Origin: Rhodocyclaceae bacterium
GTDB taxonomy: Bacteria > Pseudomonadota > Gammaproteobacteria > Burkholderiales > Rhodocyclaceae
Assembly: GCA_023230455.1 (NCBI GenBank)
Contig: JALNXH010000002.1
Location: forward strand, 62,001-126,000
Length of the DNA stretch: 64,000 bases
Direction: 5' to 3'
Below the pieces are notes generated by a model, which was not told where the DNA came from, did not search any database, and saw only the letters and a list, made by a program, of their open reading frames with translations. Position numbers and translations under genes: made by a program. Positions 10,568-20,323 of this stretch are shown one piece after another. Each line of letters opens with the position of its first letter. Position 1 is the first letter of the stretch.

Positions 10568-11536
10568 TCAGGGCCACAGCGCCGCGGCGCCGCGCACCCC
10601 GGAGGAGTCGCCGTGGCGGTGCTTGAGCAGGCGGGTGAGCACGCTGTCGGAAAATATATGCGCCGCCCACTGCTGCGGCACCGATACGTAGAGCCGATCC
10701 AGGTTGGAAAGTCCGCCGCCGAGCACGATGACGTCCGGATCGAGCACATTGATAACCTGGGCCAAGGCACGCGCAAGACGCACCTCGTAGCGTTGCAGCG
10801 TCGCTTCGCAATCGCTGTCGCCGGCGGCGGCCGCTCGCGCAATCTGTTCGGCCGTCAGCGGCGTTCCCGTCGCACGCAGATGGTCGGCGGCCAGCCCTGG
10901 ACCTGAGAGGTAGGTCTCGATACAGCCGCGGCGGCCGCAGTAACAATCAGGTTCGCGTAGCGAACTGGTATGGTCACCCCCTTCCTCGGGAAGGGGGGCG
11001 GGGGGATGGTCGTTCATTCCCCGCAGGGGACATAACGCAATGCCCGCGCCGCGGGGCATTGCGTTATGTCCCCATTCGCCGGCAATGCCGTTGGCTCCCG
11101 TCAGCGCCTTGTTGTGGACGACGATGCCGCCGCCGACGCCGGTGCCGAGGATGACGCCGAACACGACGTCAGCGCCCGCGGCCGCACCGTCGGCGGCTTC
11201 GGAAAGGGCGAAACAGTTGGCGTCGTTGGCGATGCGTACTTCGCGTAACAACAGGGTCTGTAGGTCGCGGCGCAGCGGCTGGCCGATCAACCAGGTGGAG
11301 TTGGCATTCTTGATCCGTCCCGTCGCCGCCGATTCGGTGCCGGGGATGCCGATGCCGACGCTGCCGCGCTGTCCCAGTTCGTGCTCGACCTGTTCGACCA
11401 GCGATGCAATCGCGGCGACCGTGGCGTGGTAATCACCCCGTGGTGTGGCGACCCGGCGGCGCTGCATTTCGCGCCCATCGGCGGCAAGGGCGACGATCTC
11501 GATCTTGCTGCCGCCGAGATCGACGCCCAACCGCAT
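10568..11536 (-). CDS. ROK-family sugar kinase (fructokinase/N-acetylglucosamine kinase-like) with internal insertion
   Basis: A 322-residue ROK-family kinase that should phosphorylate a hexose such as fructose, mannose or N-acetylglucosamine. The N-terminal phosphate loop is GVDLGGSKIE, and NDANCFALSEA and GTGVGGGIV are typical. The zinc/cysteine motif CYCGRRGCIETYLSG follows GEWGHN. Between GEWGHN and CYCG there are 39 residues where relatives usually have about 20. This extra part is encoded by a hairpin-rich stretch (see 10951-11073) and keeps the frame. The start ATG overlaps the stop of the carbonic anhydrase gene by one base (TAATG), so the two are coupled. Exact sugar substrate is not deducible. 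Confidence 0.88.
   Translation of the reverse strand: MRLGVDLGGSKIEIVALAADGREMQRRRVATPRGDYHATVAAIASLVEQVEHELGQRGSVGIGIPGTESAATGRIKNANSTWLIGQPLRRDLQTLLLREVRIANDANCFALSEAADGAAAGADVVFGVILGTGVGGGIVVHNKALTGANGIAGEWGHNAMPRGAGIALCPLRGMNDHPPAPLPEEGGDHTSSLREPDCYCGRRGCIETYLSGPGLAADHLRATGTPLTAEQIARAAAAGDSDCEATLQRYEVRLARALAQVINVLDPDVIVLGGGLSNLDRLYVSVPQQWAAHIFSDSVLTRLLKHRHGDSSGVRGAAALWP
10951..11073. repeat. Hairpin-rich repeat-like insertion inside the ROK kinase gene
   Basis: Three inverted repeats lie in 123 bases of coding DNA. The first is GTTCGC-GTA-GCGAAC (10951-10965). The second is CCCCCTTCC-TCG-GGAAGGGGG (10977-10997). The third has perfect 20-base arms at 11026-11045 and 11054-11073 around an 8-base loop; the arm begins GGGGACATAACGCAATG. 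The stretch coincides with extra residues of low-complexity character (PPAPLPEEGG) between two conserved motifs of the kinase. It looks like a small mobile palindromic element that inserted in frame. No second copy was noticed in this window. Confidence 0.7.
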
Positions 11537-12204
11537 TAGCAGGCTCCGCTGGCAATCAATTCGATGGCGCGGCGGTAGTCGCTTTCCATCTCGGCGACCG
11601 ATTCTGCGGACAGGCCAAGGTCGCGCACCAGTCCGTCGGACAGGCCATACACCCAGGCGTGGATGGTTAGTGCCTGGCCGCGCGCCCAGGCGTCGCGAAC
11701 CAGCGTGGTCTGGCCGATGTTCATCGCCTGTTCCACCGCGTTCAATTCGCAGAGCTTGTCGATGCGCTTGTCGGCGGCGACGCTGGCGAGCAGTTCGCGG
11801 TGTTTGTCGCGCACGTCCTGGATGTGGCGCAGCCAGTTGTCGGCCAGCCCCAGCCGCATGTCCTCCAGGGCGGCCCGCACGCCACCGCAGCCGTAGTGGC
11901 CGACCACCATGATGTGGCGCACCTTGAGCACGTCGATGGCGAATTGCAGCACCGAGAGACAGTTGAGGTCGGTATGCACCACCACGTTGGCGATGTTGCG
12001 ATGGACGAAGATTTCCCCCGGCAGGAGGCCGGTGATCTCGTTGGCCGGGACGCGCGAATCGGAACAGCCGATCCAGAGGTACTCCGGCGTTTGCAGGTGG
12101 GCGAGCTTGGAGAAGAAAGCCGGGTCCTCGGCCTGCATCTGCGCGGCCCAGGCCTGGTTGTTGGCGAACAGATGGGTCAGCGCCCGGTCGTTGCGATGGC
12201 TCAT
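11536..12204 (-). CDS. can: Beta-class carbonic anhydrase
   Basis: Cytosolic zinc enzyme that interconverts CO2 and bicarbonate, 222 residues. All active-site residues of the class are visible: Cys47, Asp49 and Arg51 in GCSDSRVPANE, then His103 and Cys106 in VVGHYGCGGV. The length and motif spacing match E. coli Can. It is followed directly by the ROK kinase gene (1-base overlap) and preceded by the MBL-fold hydrolase gene after 12 bases on the same strand. Bicarbonate may serve the acetyl-CoA carboxylase encoded elsewhere in the window, but this is only a metabolic link. Confidence 0.95.
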   Translation of the reverse strand: MSHRNDRALTHLFANNQAWAAQMQAEDPAFFSKLAHLQTPEYLWIGCSDSRVPANEITGLLPGEIFVHRNIANVVVHTDLNCLSVLQFAIDVLKVRHIMVVGHYGCGGVRAALEDMRLGLADNWLRHIQDVRDKHRELLASVAADKRIDKLCELNAVEQAMNIGQTTLVRDAWARGQALTIHAWVYGLSDGLVRDLGLSAESVAEMESDYRRAIELIASGAC

Positions 12205-12216
12205 GGAATGCGCGGT

Positions 12217-12864
12217 TCAGTCGGAGACGAAGGGATTGGTCCGGCGCTCGCGGCCGAACGTGGAGTTGGGGCCGTGACCGCAAATGAACTCGACATCGTC
12301 GCCGAGCGGGTAGAGCTTGCCGCGGATCGACTGCGCCAGGGTATCGAAATCACCGTAGGGTTTGCCTTCATGGGAAAAATCGGTGCGTCCGATCGAGCCG
12401 GCGAAGAGTACGTCGCCGACCACCGCCAAGCCTCCCTTGCGATGGAAGAAAACCACGTGGCCGGGGGTATGGCCGGGGCAGTGCAGCACTTCGAGGGTTT
12501 CCTCGCCGAAGCCGACCGTGTCCCCGTCCTTCAGCCAGCGATCCGGCTCGAAGGCGGGGTAGACCGGAAACCCATACATCCGGCTCTGCTCCGAAAGCTG
12601 TTCGATGAGAAAACGATCGCCCTCGTGCGGGCCTTCGATCGGGATTCCCAGTTGCTGTGCCAGCTTCCCTGAGGCGGCGGCATGGTCCAGGTGGCCGTGG
12701 GTGAGCAGCACTTTCTCCGTCTTTACGCCGGCCTTGTCGATCACGGCGAGAATGCGCTCGATGTCGCCGCCGGGGTCTATGATTGCGGCGCGCTGGGTGG
12801 TACCGCAGACCAGCAGCGTGCAGTTTTGTTGGAATGGGGTGACGGGGATGACCTTGTATTTCAT
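12217..12864 (-). CDS. MBL-fold metallo-hydrolase (glyoxalase II-like)
   Basis: A 215-residue metallo-beta-lactamase-fold hydrolase. The metal motif is LLTHGHLDHAAASG (His56, His58, Asp60, His61), followed by HCPGHTPGHVVF, VVGDVLFAGSIGRTD and the final CGHGP histidine. It matches the short bacterial GloB/YcbL-like group, which hydrolyses S-D-lactoylglutathione or related thioesters; the exact substrate is not clear. Its ATG overlaps the stop of the upstream EF-hand membrane protein gene (ATGA). Confidence 0.88.
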   Translation of the reverse strand: MKYKVIPVTPFQQNCTLLVCGTTQRAAIIDPGGDIERILAVIDKAGVKTEKVLLTHGHLDHAAASGKLAQQLGIPIEGPHEGDRFLIEQLSEQSRMYGFPVYPAFEPDRWLKDGDTVGFGEETLEVLHCPGHTPGHVVFFHRKGGLAVVGDVLFAGSIGRTDFSHEGKPYGDFDTLAQSIRGKLYPLGDDVEFICGHGPNSTFGRERRTNPFVSD

Positions 12865-14726
12865 TGAGTGAATTTCCAGAGTGCAAAAGCGCCGCCGGCA
12901 AGCAGTGCGACGACGAATAGGTAGAGGCCCCAGGGCGCTTTCTTGTCGGCGTAGGGGTCGGTCAGGGCCCGCTCGGCACCCGGCGGGAGTTCGGCCAGGG
13001 CGGTGAGTGAGGTGCCGAAGGGAATGTTGATGCGCGCCCGTGCATTCACCGCCCAACCGTTGGCGTCGAGCAGCGGGCCGAGATTGCGCGAGCGCAGTTT
13101 GAACCAGGCCATGGCCATCGCCGGCCCGGAAACGGCTAGCATCAGCCCGGTTATGGCAAGCGGCATCTGCCACCATTTCAACGCCAGCATGCCGGTCAAC
13201 ACCGAGGCCAGCGCGGTGCCCAGGGCGCCGACGGCGAGGCCGATGGCGGCGAAGATGCCGGCAAACTTGCCGACGTCGAAGGCCGGCGGCGGCACAGGCT
13301 TGGCGCTGGCTTCGGTTTTCTTCACGCCTTCGACGGCAGCCACCGCCATGCGGTCTTCGACGCTCTTGGCCCGGTTCGCCGCCAGCTTCTGTACCTGCTC
13401 GCCGATCAGCCGACCGAGACGCTTGTAGGGCGACCAGAAGGCCTGCCGCAGACTGATCGGGTGATCGACGATGCGGGTGATGGTGGCATCCCAGTCGCGT
13501 CCCTGGCGATCATAGAAGACGCCGTTGCGACCCGCCATCAACTGGTCGGAATCGCCAGCGGTGAAGGCGGCGGCAATGCTCATCCTTGCGCCGTCGCGGA
13601 CGCAGTCGCAATACACCAGGCACATGCGCGCGAGCGAAGCCAGCGCCGCGTGCTTGGCGGCATCGCCGACTGCGACGCAGAGTTCGGCGCTGCGTCCGTC
13701 GAGATAGAGCGTACCGATCTGGAAGGTCGCCTTGCCCTGACGCGTATAAAAATTGCGGAAGGCGACGAAGTTGTTGGCCAGCGGCAGCAGGTCGCGGACG
13801 TAGCGCGCCAGTCGTTCCAGATCGCGCGCAGCGACCAGTTCGGGCGGCACATCGGTCTCGCTGGGACGTGCCGCCAGCCATGCGGTATAGGGCGCAAGTT
13901 TTTCCAGCAGGGTTCGCCAGTCGCTCTCCGAAAGGCGGTCGCGCTCGCCCAGCAGCGGCTTGACCGTGTTCTCGGCGAACGCCGCCAGGCGTTCGGCCCA
14001 TGCCGGGTTGGCGCCGGCGGCCAGCGGCAGTGTGCGGTCGGCGCCAATCTGTGCCAGCGGCAGCGCGGCAATCGCCTCAGCCTGTTGGTGCAGTGGCGTT
14101 GCGGCCAGGGCACGGAGGGCTTCGATGTCGGCGTTGAGCGGCTCGGCCGCGCGGGAATCGAAAGCCGCCAGGCGGCAGCGGGCGAAAAAGTCGTCGATCT
14201 TGCTGCGCACCGCTTCCAGTGCGGCATGGGCCGCCTCGGTGGCCGAGCCTGCGGCCTGTGCCTGGAGACCGGCCGCCTCCCAAGCCGCGTGCAGTCGGGC
14301 CCGGCAATGTTCCTCGGCGGCCCCGGCTTCCTCGACGCTGATAACTTCAGCAGCGCCCTTGCCCCGTTCGTCGGCGAGCGTGCGGGCAGCGGCGGCCAGC
14401 AGGCGACCGGCATCATCGTCGTCGCGGATGGCGTCGAGCGGCACGCCGGACAGTCCCGCGCCGAGCGCCTGCGGCTGGGATAGCCGGGCGGCGGCCCAGT
14501 CGATGGCGGCGAGTAGTTCCGGCGCACGGATGCGGCCGTCGCCGTCGGCGTCGATCAATGCCAGGGTGCGCGGGTCGAATTCGATGCCGCCGGTGGGGCA
14601 GGCCAGGGCAACCCAGAGTTTCTGGTCGAGGTGTTTCAATGCGAGAAGGTCGTCGGCGCTGTCGATGCGAACTTGGTCGAAGCCACCGGCGCGGAAGAAT
14701 CGCCAAGCGTGGGCGGTGTCGTTCAT
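12861..14726 (-). CDS. EF-hand-containing membrane protein of unknown function
   Basis: A 621-residue protein not recognised as a named family. A textbook EF-hand calcium loop stands at residues 59-70 (DADGDGRIRAPE). A long Ala/Leu/Glu-rich, mainly helical region follows to about residue 470. The C-terminus has three likely membrane helices (about 490-520, 528-555 and 598-618). No signal peptide is visible, so the large N-terminal part is probably cytoplasmic and anchored at its C-terminal end. It overlaps the MBL-fold hydrolase gene by four bases and is presumably first in the operon with it. A calcium-sensing or scaffold role is conceivable but not shown. Confidence 0.7.
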   Translation of the reverse strand: MNDTAHAWRFFRAGGFDQVRIDSADDLLALKHLDQKLWVALACPTGGIEFDPRTLALIDADGDGRIRAPELLAAIDWAAARLSQPQALGAGLSGVPLDAIRDDDDAGRLLAAAARTLADERGKGAAEVISVEEAGAAEEHCRARLHAAWEAAGLQAQAAGSATEAAHAALEAVRSKIDDFFARCRLAAFDSRAAEPLNADIEALRALAATPLHQQAEAIAALPLAQIGADRTLPLAAGANPAWAERLAAFAENTVKPLLGERDRLSESDWRTLLEKLAPYTAWLAARPSETDVPPELVAARDLERLARYVRDLLPLANNFVAFRNFYTRQGKATFQIGTLYLDGRSAELCVAVGDAAKHAALASLARMCLVYCDCVRDGARMSIAAAFTAGDSDQLMAGRNGVFYDRQGRDWDATITRIVDHPISLRQAFWSPYKRLGRLIGEQVQKLAANRAKSVEDRMAVAAVEGVKKTEASAKPVPPPAFDVGKFAGIFAAIGLAVGALGTALASVLTGMLALKWWQMPLAITGLMLAVSGPAMAMAWFKLRSRNLGPLLDANGWAVNARARINIPFGTSLTALAELPPGAERALTDPYADKKAPWGLYLFVVALLAGGAFALWKFTQ

Positions 14727-14767
14727 GGTTGGTTCCGATCAGGTGTACGGGTGCCTATGCTAAACGA

Positions 14768-15019
14768 TCAGGCTTCCGGAGGCGCCGGTGCGGTGTAGCG
14801 CTCCATGCGCGCGAGTCGCCGCAGGGCTTGCGCCCGGTCGGCCCCGCAGATGTCTACGGCGGGTTGTAGCCCGGAGCAGCAGGCGGGGCGCTGCGGTTGC
14901 CCGAAAATCGTGCAGCGCAAGTCGGCTGCGAGGTGGCGGCAGGGTACGTCGGCGGGTTTGCCGAGCGAGCTGATGGAGGGCGAAATGCAGCAGGCGCCGC
15001 AGCCGGGGCGGCACTCCAT
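14768..15019 (-). CDS. YkgJ-family cysteine cluster protein
   Basis: A small protein of 83 residues with nine cysteines: Cys3, 7, 10, 11, 27, 36, 47, 48 and 58. The start MECRPGCGACC matches the YkgJ/UPF0153 family, thought to bind zinc or an iron-sulphur cluster. Function is unknown. Its ATG overlaps the stop of the HD-domain gene upstream (ATGA), so translation is probably coupled to it. Confidence 0.82.
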   Translation of the reverse strand: MECRPGCGACCISPSISSLGKPADVPCRHLAADLRCTIFGQPQRPACCSGLQPAVDICGADRAQALRRLARMERYTAPAPPEA

Positions 15020-15933
15020 CAACAGGTGGCGTCGATCACGCGTTGCGGCGTGCGGCGCAACTGGCCGAAATCCTCCGAATCGAGGAGGCCCTGCAGATAG
15101 CCGAAATTGCGCTCGATGGCGGTGGTGTAGGGGCATTCGCCGCCGAAATGCGCGGCCATGTAACGGTCCGAGTCGTCGTATTCGTCGTGCAGGCGCCGCC
15201 GCAGCAGGCCGGTGTAGAAGGCCGGGGTCTTGCGCAGCAGGGTTTGCTGGTCCGGATACGGATTGCCGGGGCCGGTGAGGCCGATGGCGGAAAATTCGAT
15301 GAACAGGAAGTCGCGGCATTTCTCCAGATAGCAGCGATCGGAGAGTTGGCTCATCAGATCGGCGGCGCCCATCAGTCGCGCGATGGTGCGGTTCGGGCCC
15401 TGCCATTCGGGGCGCATCTTGTAGTCGAGGCGGGTGATCATGATCAGCTCGGACTGTTTCGCGCGGTGGGCCAGCGGCGTTTGCCGGAGGTAGGTTTCCA
15501 TGAAGTGGACGCCGCGGCGTTCGTGGATCGGAGTGAGCGATGCGCCCTCCAGATCTGCCTCGTCGGGCCGGCGCAACAGGCCGATGTCGTGATACAGCGT
15601 GAGCAATAAGCCGAGCAGCGCGTGTTCGGCATCGAGACGCTCGGCGTCGTCGACGGCCACCGATTGGCAGTGGCCGTCGATCAGCCGGGCCATCGCCAGG
15701 CCGGCGTCAAGGGCGTGGCGCAGGTCATGGTAGTGGGTGTCGCAACGCAGCAGGCCGGGGTAGTCGCCGCGGAACGCCCGTGTCAGGTCGGCGACGGCCT
15801 GTTCCAGCACCGGGAAACCGTAATCGGGGCCATAGCGCCGACGCAAAATGCCATCGATCGCCTGAAGTACGGCCTGGGGGCTTTGCAGGTCGACGGTTTG
15901 CGTCGGGTCCGAGTGCGCGAGCGAAAGCGCCAC
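15019..15933 (-). CDS. HD/PDEase-domain metal-dependent phosphohydrolase
   Basis: A 304-residue protein with metal-binding histidines in the pattern of the HD/cyclic nucleotide phosphodiesterase fold: DTHYHDLRHALD (His67, His69, His73) and LTLYHDIGLL (His115, Asp116). It may be a phosphodiesterase for a cyclic nucleotide or another phosphohydrolase; the substrate is not evident. No sensor, GGDEF or EAL domain is attached. The start is GTG at 15933 with GGAG seven bases upstream. It overlaps the YkgJ-type gene, suggesting joint function. Confidence 0.75.
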   Translation of the reverse strand: MALSLAHSDPTQTVDLQSPQAVLQAIDGILRRRYGPDYGFPVLEQAVADLTRAFRGDYPGLLRCDTHYHDLRHALDAGLAMARLIDGHCQSVAVDDAERLDAEHALLGLLLTLYHDIGLLRRPDEADLEGASLTPIHERRGVHFMETYLRQTPLAHRAKQSELIMITRLDYKMRPEWQGPNRTIARLMGAADLMSQLSDRCYLEKCRDFLFIEFSAIGLTGPGNPYPDQQTLLRKTPAFYTGLLRRRLHDEYDDSDRYMAAHFGGECPYTTAIERNFGYLQGLLDSEDFGQLRRTPQRVIDATC

Positions 15934-15950
15934 GTTATGTCTCCGCTGGG

Positions 15951-15981
15951 CGGGGCCGCTGCGTGCGGCCCCGAATTTTTT
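15951..15981 (+). terminator. Intrinsic terminator-like hairpin reading on the plus strand, with no plus-strand gene before it
   Basis: Perfect 9-base arms CGGGGCCGC (15951-15959) and GCGGCCCCG (15965-15973) with a 5-base loop are followed by AA and six Ts (15976-15981). The T-run makes this a good terminator for plus-strand transcription, yet both flanking genes are on the minus strand. On the minus strand the hairpin lies in the leader of the HD-domain gene, just before its ribosome binding site. See the findings. Confidence 0.6.
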
Positions 15982-16020
15982 GCCGTCTGATAAACGAAGT
16001 CTAGCTCAAGGCCGCGGCAA

Positions 16021-16572
16021 TTATTTGCGGCGACCGTAGCGGGCGGTGAAGCTTGCCTTGCCAATGCTGTTGGCGTTGATCATGTAGCCGGCCATCGCTG
16101 CCGGCGCATCTTCGGCCAGATCGATCCGGTCCACCTTCAGTGCGTGCAGGGTGAACACATAGCGATGCGGTTTGTCGCCGACCGGCGGGCAGGGGCCGCC
16201 CCAGCCGGGTTTGCCGAAGTCGGTGCGGATTTGCGACGCGCCCTTGGGCAGCTTGGCGGCGGCAGGATCGCCGGCGCCCTGCGGAATTTCACGGGTGTCG
16301 GCCGGAAGGTTGAGCACCACCCAGTGCCACCAACCGCTGCCGGTGGGGGCGTCGGGATCGTAGACGGTGAGCGCAAAGCTTTTGACGTCCTTGGGCGGGT
16401 TTTCCCAGCGCAGCATGGGCGAGACATTGTCGCCCTCGCAGCCGAAGCCCTTGAACACATGCTTGCCGGCAATTGGCGTGGCCGCGCCGACATCGGCGCT
16501 TTGCATCGTGAAACCGCCCGCTTGAGCGGCCGATGCCAACGACAGGCCGGCGACGAAAAGCCATCTACGCAT
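16021..16572 (-). CDS. YbhB/YbcL-family (PEBP-like) exported protein
   Basis: A 183-residue protein of the phosphatidylethanolamine-binding/Raf-kinase-inhibitor-like family. A signal peptide is clear (MRRWLFVAGLSLASAAQAGG). Family motifs are GCEGDNVSPMLRW, YDPDAPTGSGWWHWVV (near residue 90) and a later GPCPP segment. Bacterial members are of uncertain role; some are periplasmic. It lies 13 bases downstream of thiC and may be in its transcript. Confidence 0.88.
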   Translation of the reverse strand: MRRWLFVAGLSLASAAQAGGFTMQSADVGAATPIAGKHVFKGFGCEGDNVSPMLRWENPPKDVKSFALTVYDPDAPTGSGWWHWVVLNLPADTREIPQGAGDPAAAKLPKGASQIRTDFGKPGWGGPCPPVGDKPHRYVFTLHALKVDRIDLAEDAPAAMAGYMINANSIGKASFTARYGRRK

Positions 16573-16585
16573 CTGTAGTCTCTCC

Positions 16586-18508
<1,923 letters not shown>

Positions 18509-18721
18509 TGTGGTTGTTCCTAGGGGGTCGGGCCTCGCAGAACCCGAGACGGGCAAGCTACTGGAAAGGTACGACCAATGCAACCATCGCTGCGGAAAGG
18601 CTAAAGTACCGGGGCGGCGGACCGTAAATGCGTATAGGCCGATCAGGTGCTCCATCGACGGGAGCGGGTGGCGGCATCGGGGAAGAAGCGGGAATTGCCC
18701 GCCTTGCATCAGGGGGTTTTC

Positions 18722-20248
18722 ATGCATTGCAGAGTTTTCATACCGTGGCTCGCGGCCATGTCGGCGGCCGCTACCTTCGCGCATGCGGCCGATTGGCAGA
18801 AGATTGCCGTCGGCCGCGGTGAAAAGATGGAAATCGATGGCGCACGCATCAGCAGTGCGCAGGATGGGCGCATGCTGGCCTGGAGCCGGCTGTTGCTGAA
18901 GCAGGAAGCGACCGATGCCGAGAGCGGCGCCCGCTATACGGCGGTCGAAGCCCTCAACAGCTACGATTGCGCCAATGCCCGCTTTGCTACTCTCAAGCGT
19001 CTGTACATGCAGGGCGAAAAGCTGGTACGGGTGGAGCCGGTATTGTCGCCGCGCGAAATGGCCGTTGGCCAGGGCGGTATCGACGCGGCCCTGCTGTCCC
19101 AGGTATGCGCCAGTCGCCCCGTACAGCAGGTGCGGCGGAGCGATCCGGCCGAAAAGGCGGCCGGTGAGAGCAAATTCGGCGTGATGCATGCCGAGATGGT
19201 GACCGGCGGCACCAACCCGGGCACCGATCAGCGCAACCGTACGATGTCTGTGGCCGACAAGGCGCCGGCGGAAAAACCGGCGGAGGCCAAAGGTACGGAG
19301 AAGCCGGTCGACGCGGCCGCCAAGGCGGAGGCGCCGAAACGGCTGCTGGAATTGCCGAAGATCGACAAATCGCAACTGGAATACCCGAAAGACGATCCGC
19401 GCGCCGAAGCCAAGCCCGATTCCAAGGCGGACGCCAAGGGCGCAAAGGGCGCCGAGCCGCCGCCGCTACCCGTAGCGGACCGGCACAGCCGGGAACTGGC
19501 ACTGGCGACCTCGGGGCTGCGGCGGGCGGCGCGCAAAAAGCCGGAGTTTGCGGTCGAACCGACGCATGGCGAACTGCATTGGGGTTACGAAGGCGATGGC
19601 GGCCCGGCCAACTGGTCGCGCCTGGACGCGAGAAATGCCCTGTGCGCATCGGGTAAACGGCAGTCGCCGATCGAAATTGCCGACAGCATCCGCGTCGACC
19701 TCGAGCCGATCAGGTTCGAGTACAAGGCGTCGACCTTCCGTATCGAAGACACCGGCCATACGATCCAGGCTTCGCTTGCAGACGGCGGCAGTCTCACGGT
19801 CATGGGCCGACGCTACGAATTGAAACAACTCCACTTCCACCGTCCGGGCGAAGAGAAGATCGACGGCAAACGTTTCGACATGGTGGCGCATCTGGTGCAC
19901 AGGGACGACGAGGGCAATCTTGCCGTGGTGGCGGTTCAATTGGAAAAGGGCGGGGCCGAGCATTCCCAGATACAGACGCTGTGGAACAACATGCCGCTGG
20001 AAGCGGGAATGAGCTTGATGCCCGCCGCCGCCATCGATCCGGCCAAGCTCCTGCCCGAGAAGCAGACCTACTACACTTATATGGGATCGCTGACGACGCC
20101 GCCGTGCACCGAGAACGTGTTGTGGATGGTACTCAAGCAGCCGGTTGCCCTGTCTGCCGAGCAGGTGGCGATTTTTTCCCGCCTCTACAAGAACAACGCG
20201 CGACCGATCCAGCCGCTCAATGGACGGTTGATCAAAGAGTCGCGCTAA
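18722..20248 (+). CDS. Exported alpha-carbonic anhydrase fused to an N-terminal surface-adhesin-like domain
   Basis: A 508-residue exported protein with a signal peptide (residues 1 to about 23, ending FAHAA). Residues about 24-145 resemble the small surface-adhesin protein E-like domain often found in betaproteobacterial lipoproteins and exported proteins (WQKIAVG, then a YDCAN segment). A Lys/Ala/Pro/Glu-rich linker runs from about 170 to 270. The C-terminus (about 275-505) is an alpha-carbonic anhydrase: HWGYEGDGGP, CASGKRQSPIEI, zinc ligands His371, His373 and His390 (LHFHRP and VAHLVH), and SLTTPPCTENVLW. The enzyme should hydrate CO2 in the periplasm. It is a second carbonic anhydrase in the window, unrelated to the beta-class one. 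Confidence 0.85.
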   Translation: MHCRVFIPWLAAMSAAATFAHAADWQKIAVGRGEKMEIDGARISSAQDGRMLAWSRLLLKQEATDAESGARYTAVEALNSYDCANARFATLKRLYMQGEKLVRVEPVLSPREMAVGQGGIDAALLSQVCASRPVQQVRRSDPAEKAAGESKFGVMHAEMVTGGTNPGTDQRNRTMSVADKAPAEKPAEAKGTEKPVDAAAKAEAPKRLLELPKIDKSQLEYPKDDPRAEAKPDSKADAKGAKGAEPPPLPVADRHSRELALATSGLRRAARKKPEFAVEPTHGELHWGYEGDGGPANWSRLDARNALCASGKRQSPIEIADSIRVDLEPIRFEYKASTFRIEDTGHTIQASLADGGSLTVMGRRYELKQLHFHRPGEEKIDGKRFDMVAHLVHRDDEGNLAVVAVQLEKGGAEHSQIQTLWNNMPLEAGMSLMPAAAIDPAKLLPEKQTYYTYMGSLTTPPCTENVLWMVLKQPVALSAEQVAIFSRLYKNNARPIQPLNGRLIKESR

Positions 20249-20286
20249 GAACCGATGTCCTCCGCTGTTGCCAACTGAACGGCGCA

Positions 20287-20316
20287 TTGACAATTAACTG
20301 ACCGGTTAGTTAGTAT
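20287..20316 (+). promoter_or_regulatory. Promoter with TetR-type operator
   Basis: A perfect -35 box TTGACA (20287-20292) is followed 18 bases later by TAGTAT (20311-20316) as a -10 element. Between and overlapping them lies an 18-base palindrome with one mismatch, TAACTGACC/GGTTAGTTA (20295-20312). Such a dyad over the spacer and -10 box is where a TetR-family repressor would block transcription, so the adjacent repressor probably controls itself and the efflux genes behind it. Confidence 0.65.
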
Positions 20317-20323
20317 CTGCGGC

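Noticed and set aside
18509..18721. TPP riboswitch before thiC
   Set aside because: The core CTGAGA and its partner pairing were not found on the minus strand; a TGATCGGCC near 18636 is not in a riboswitch context.
18509..19375. Long N-terminal extension of ThiC
   Set aside because: The upstream open frame is antisense to the carbonic anhydrase gene and does not resemble ThiC.
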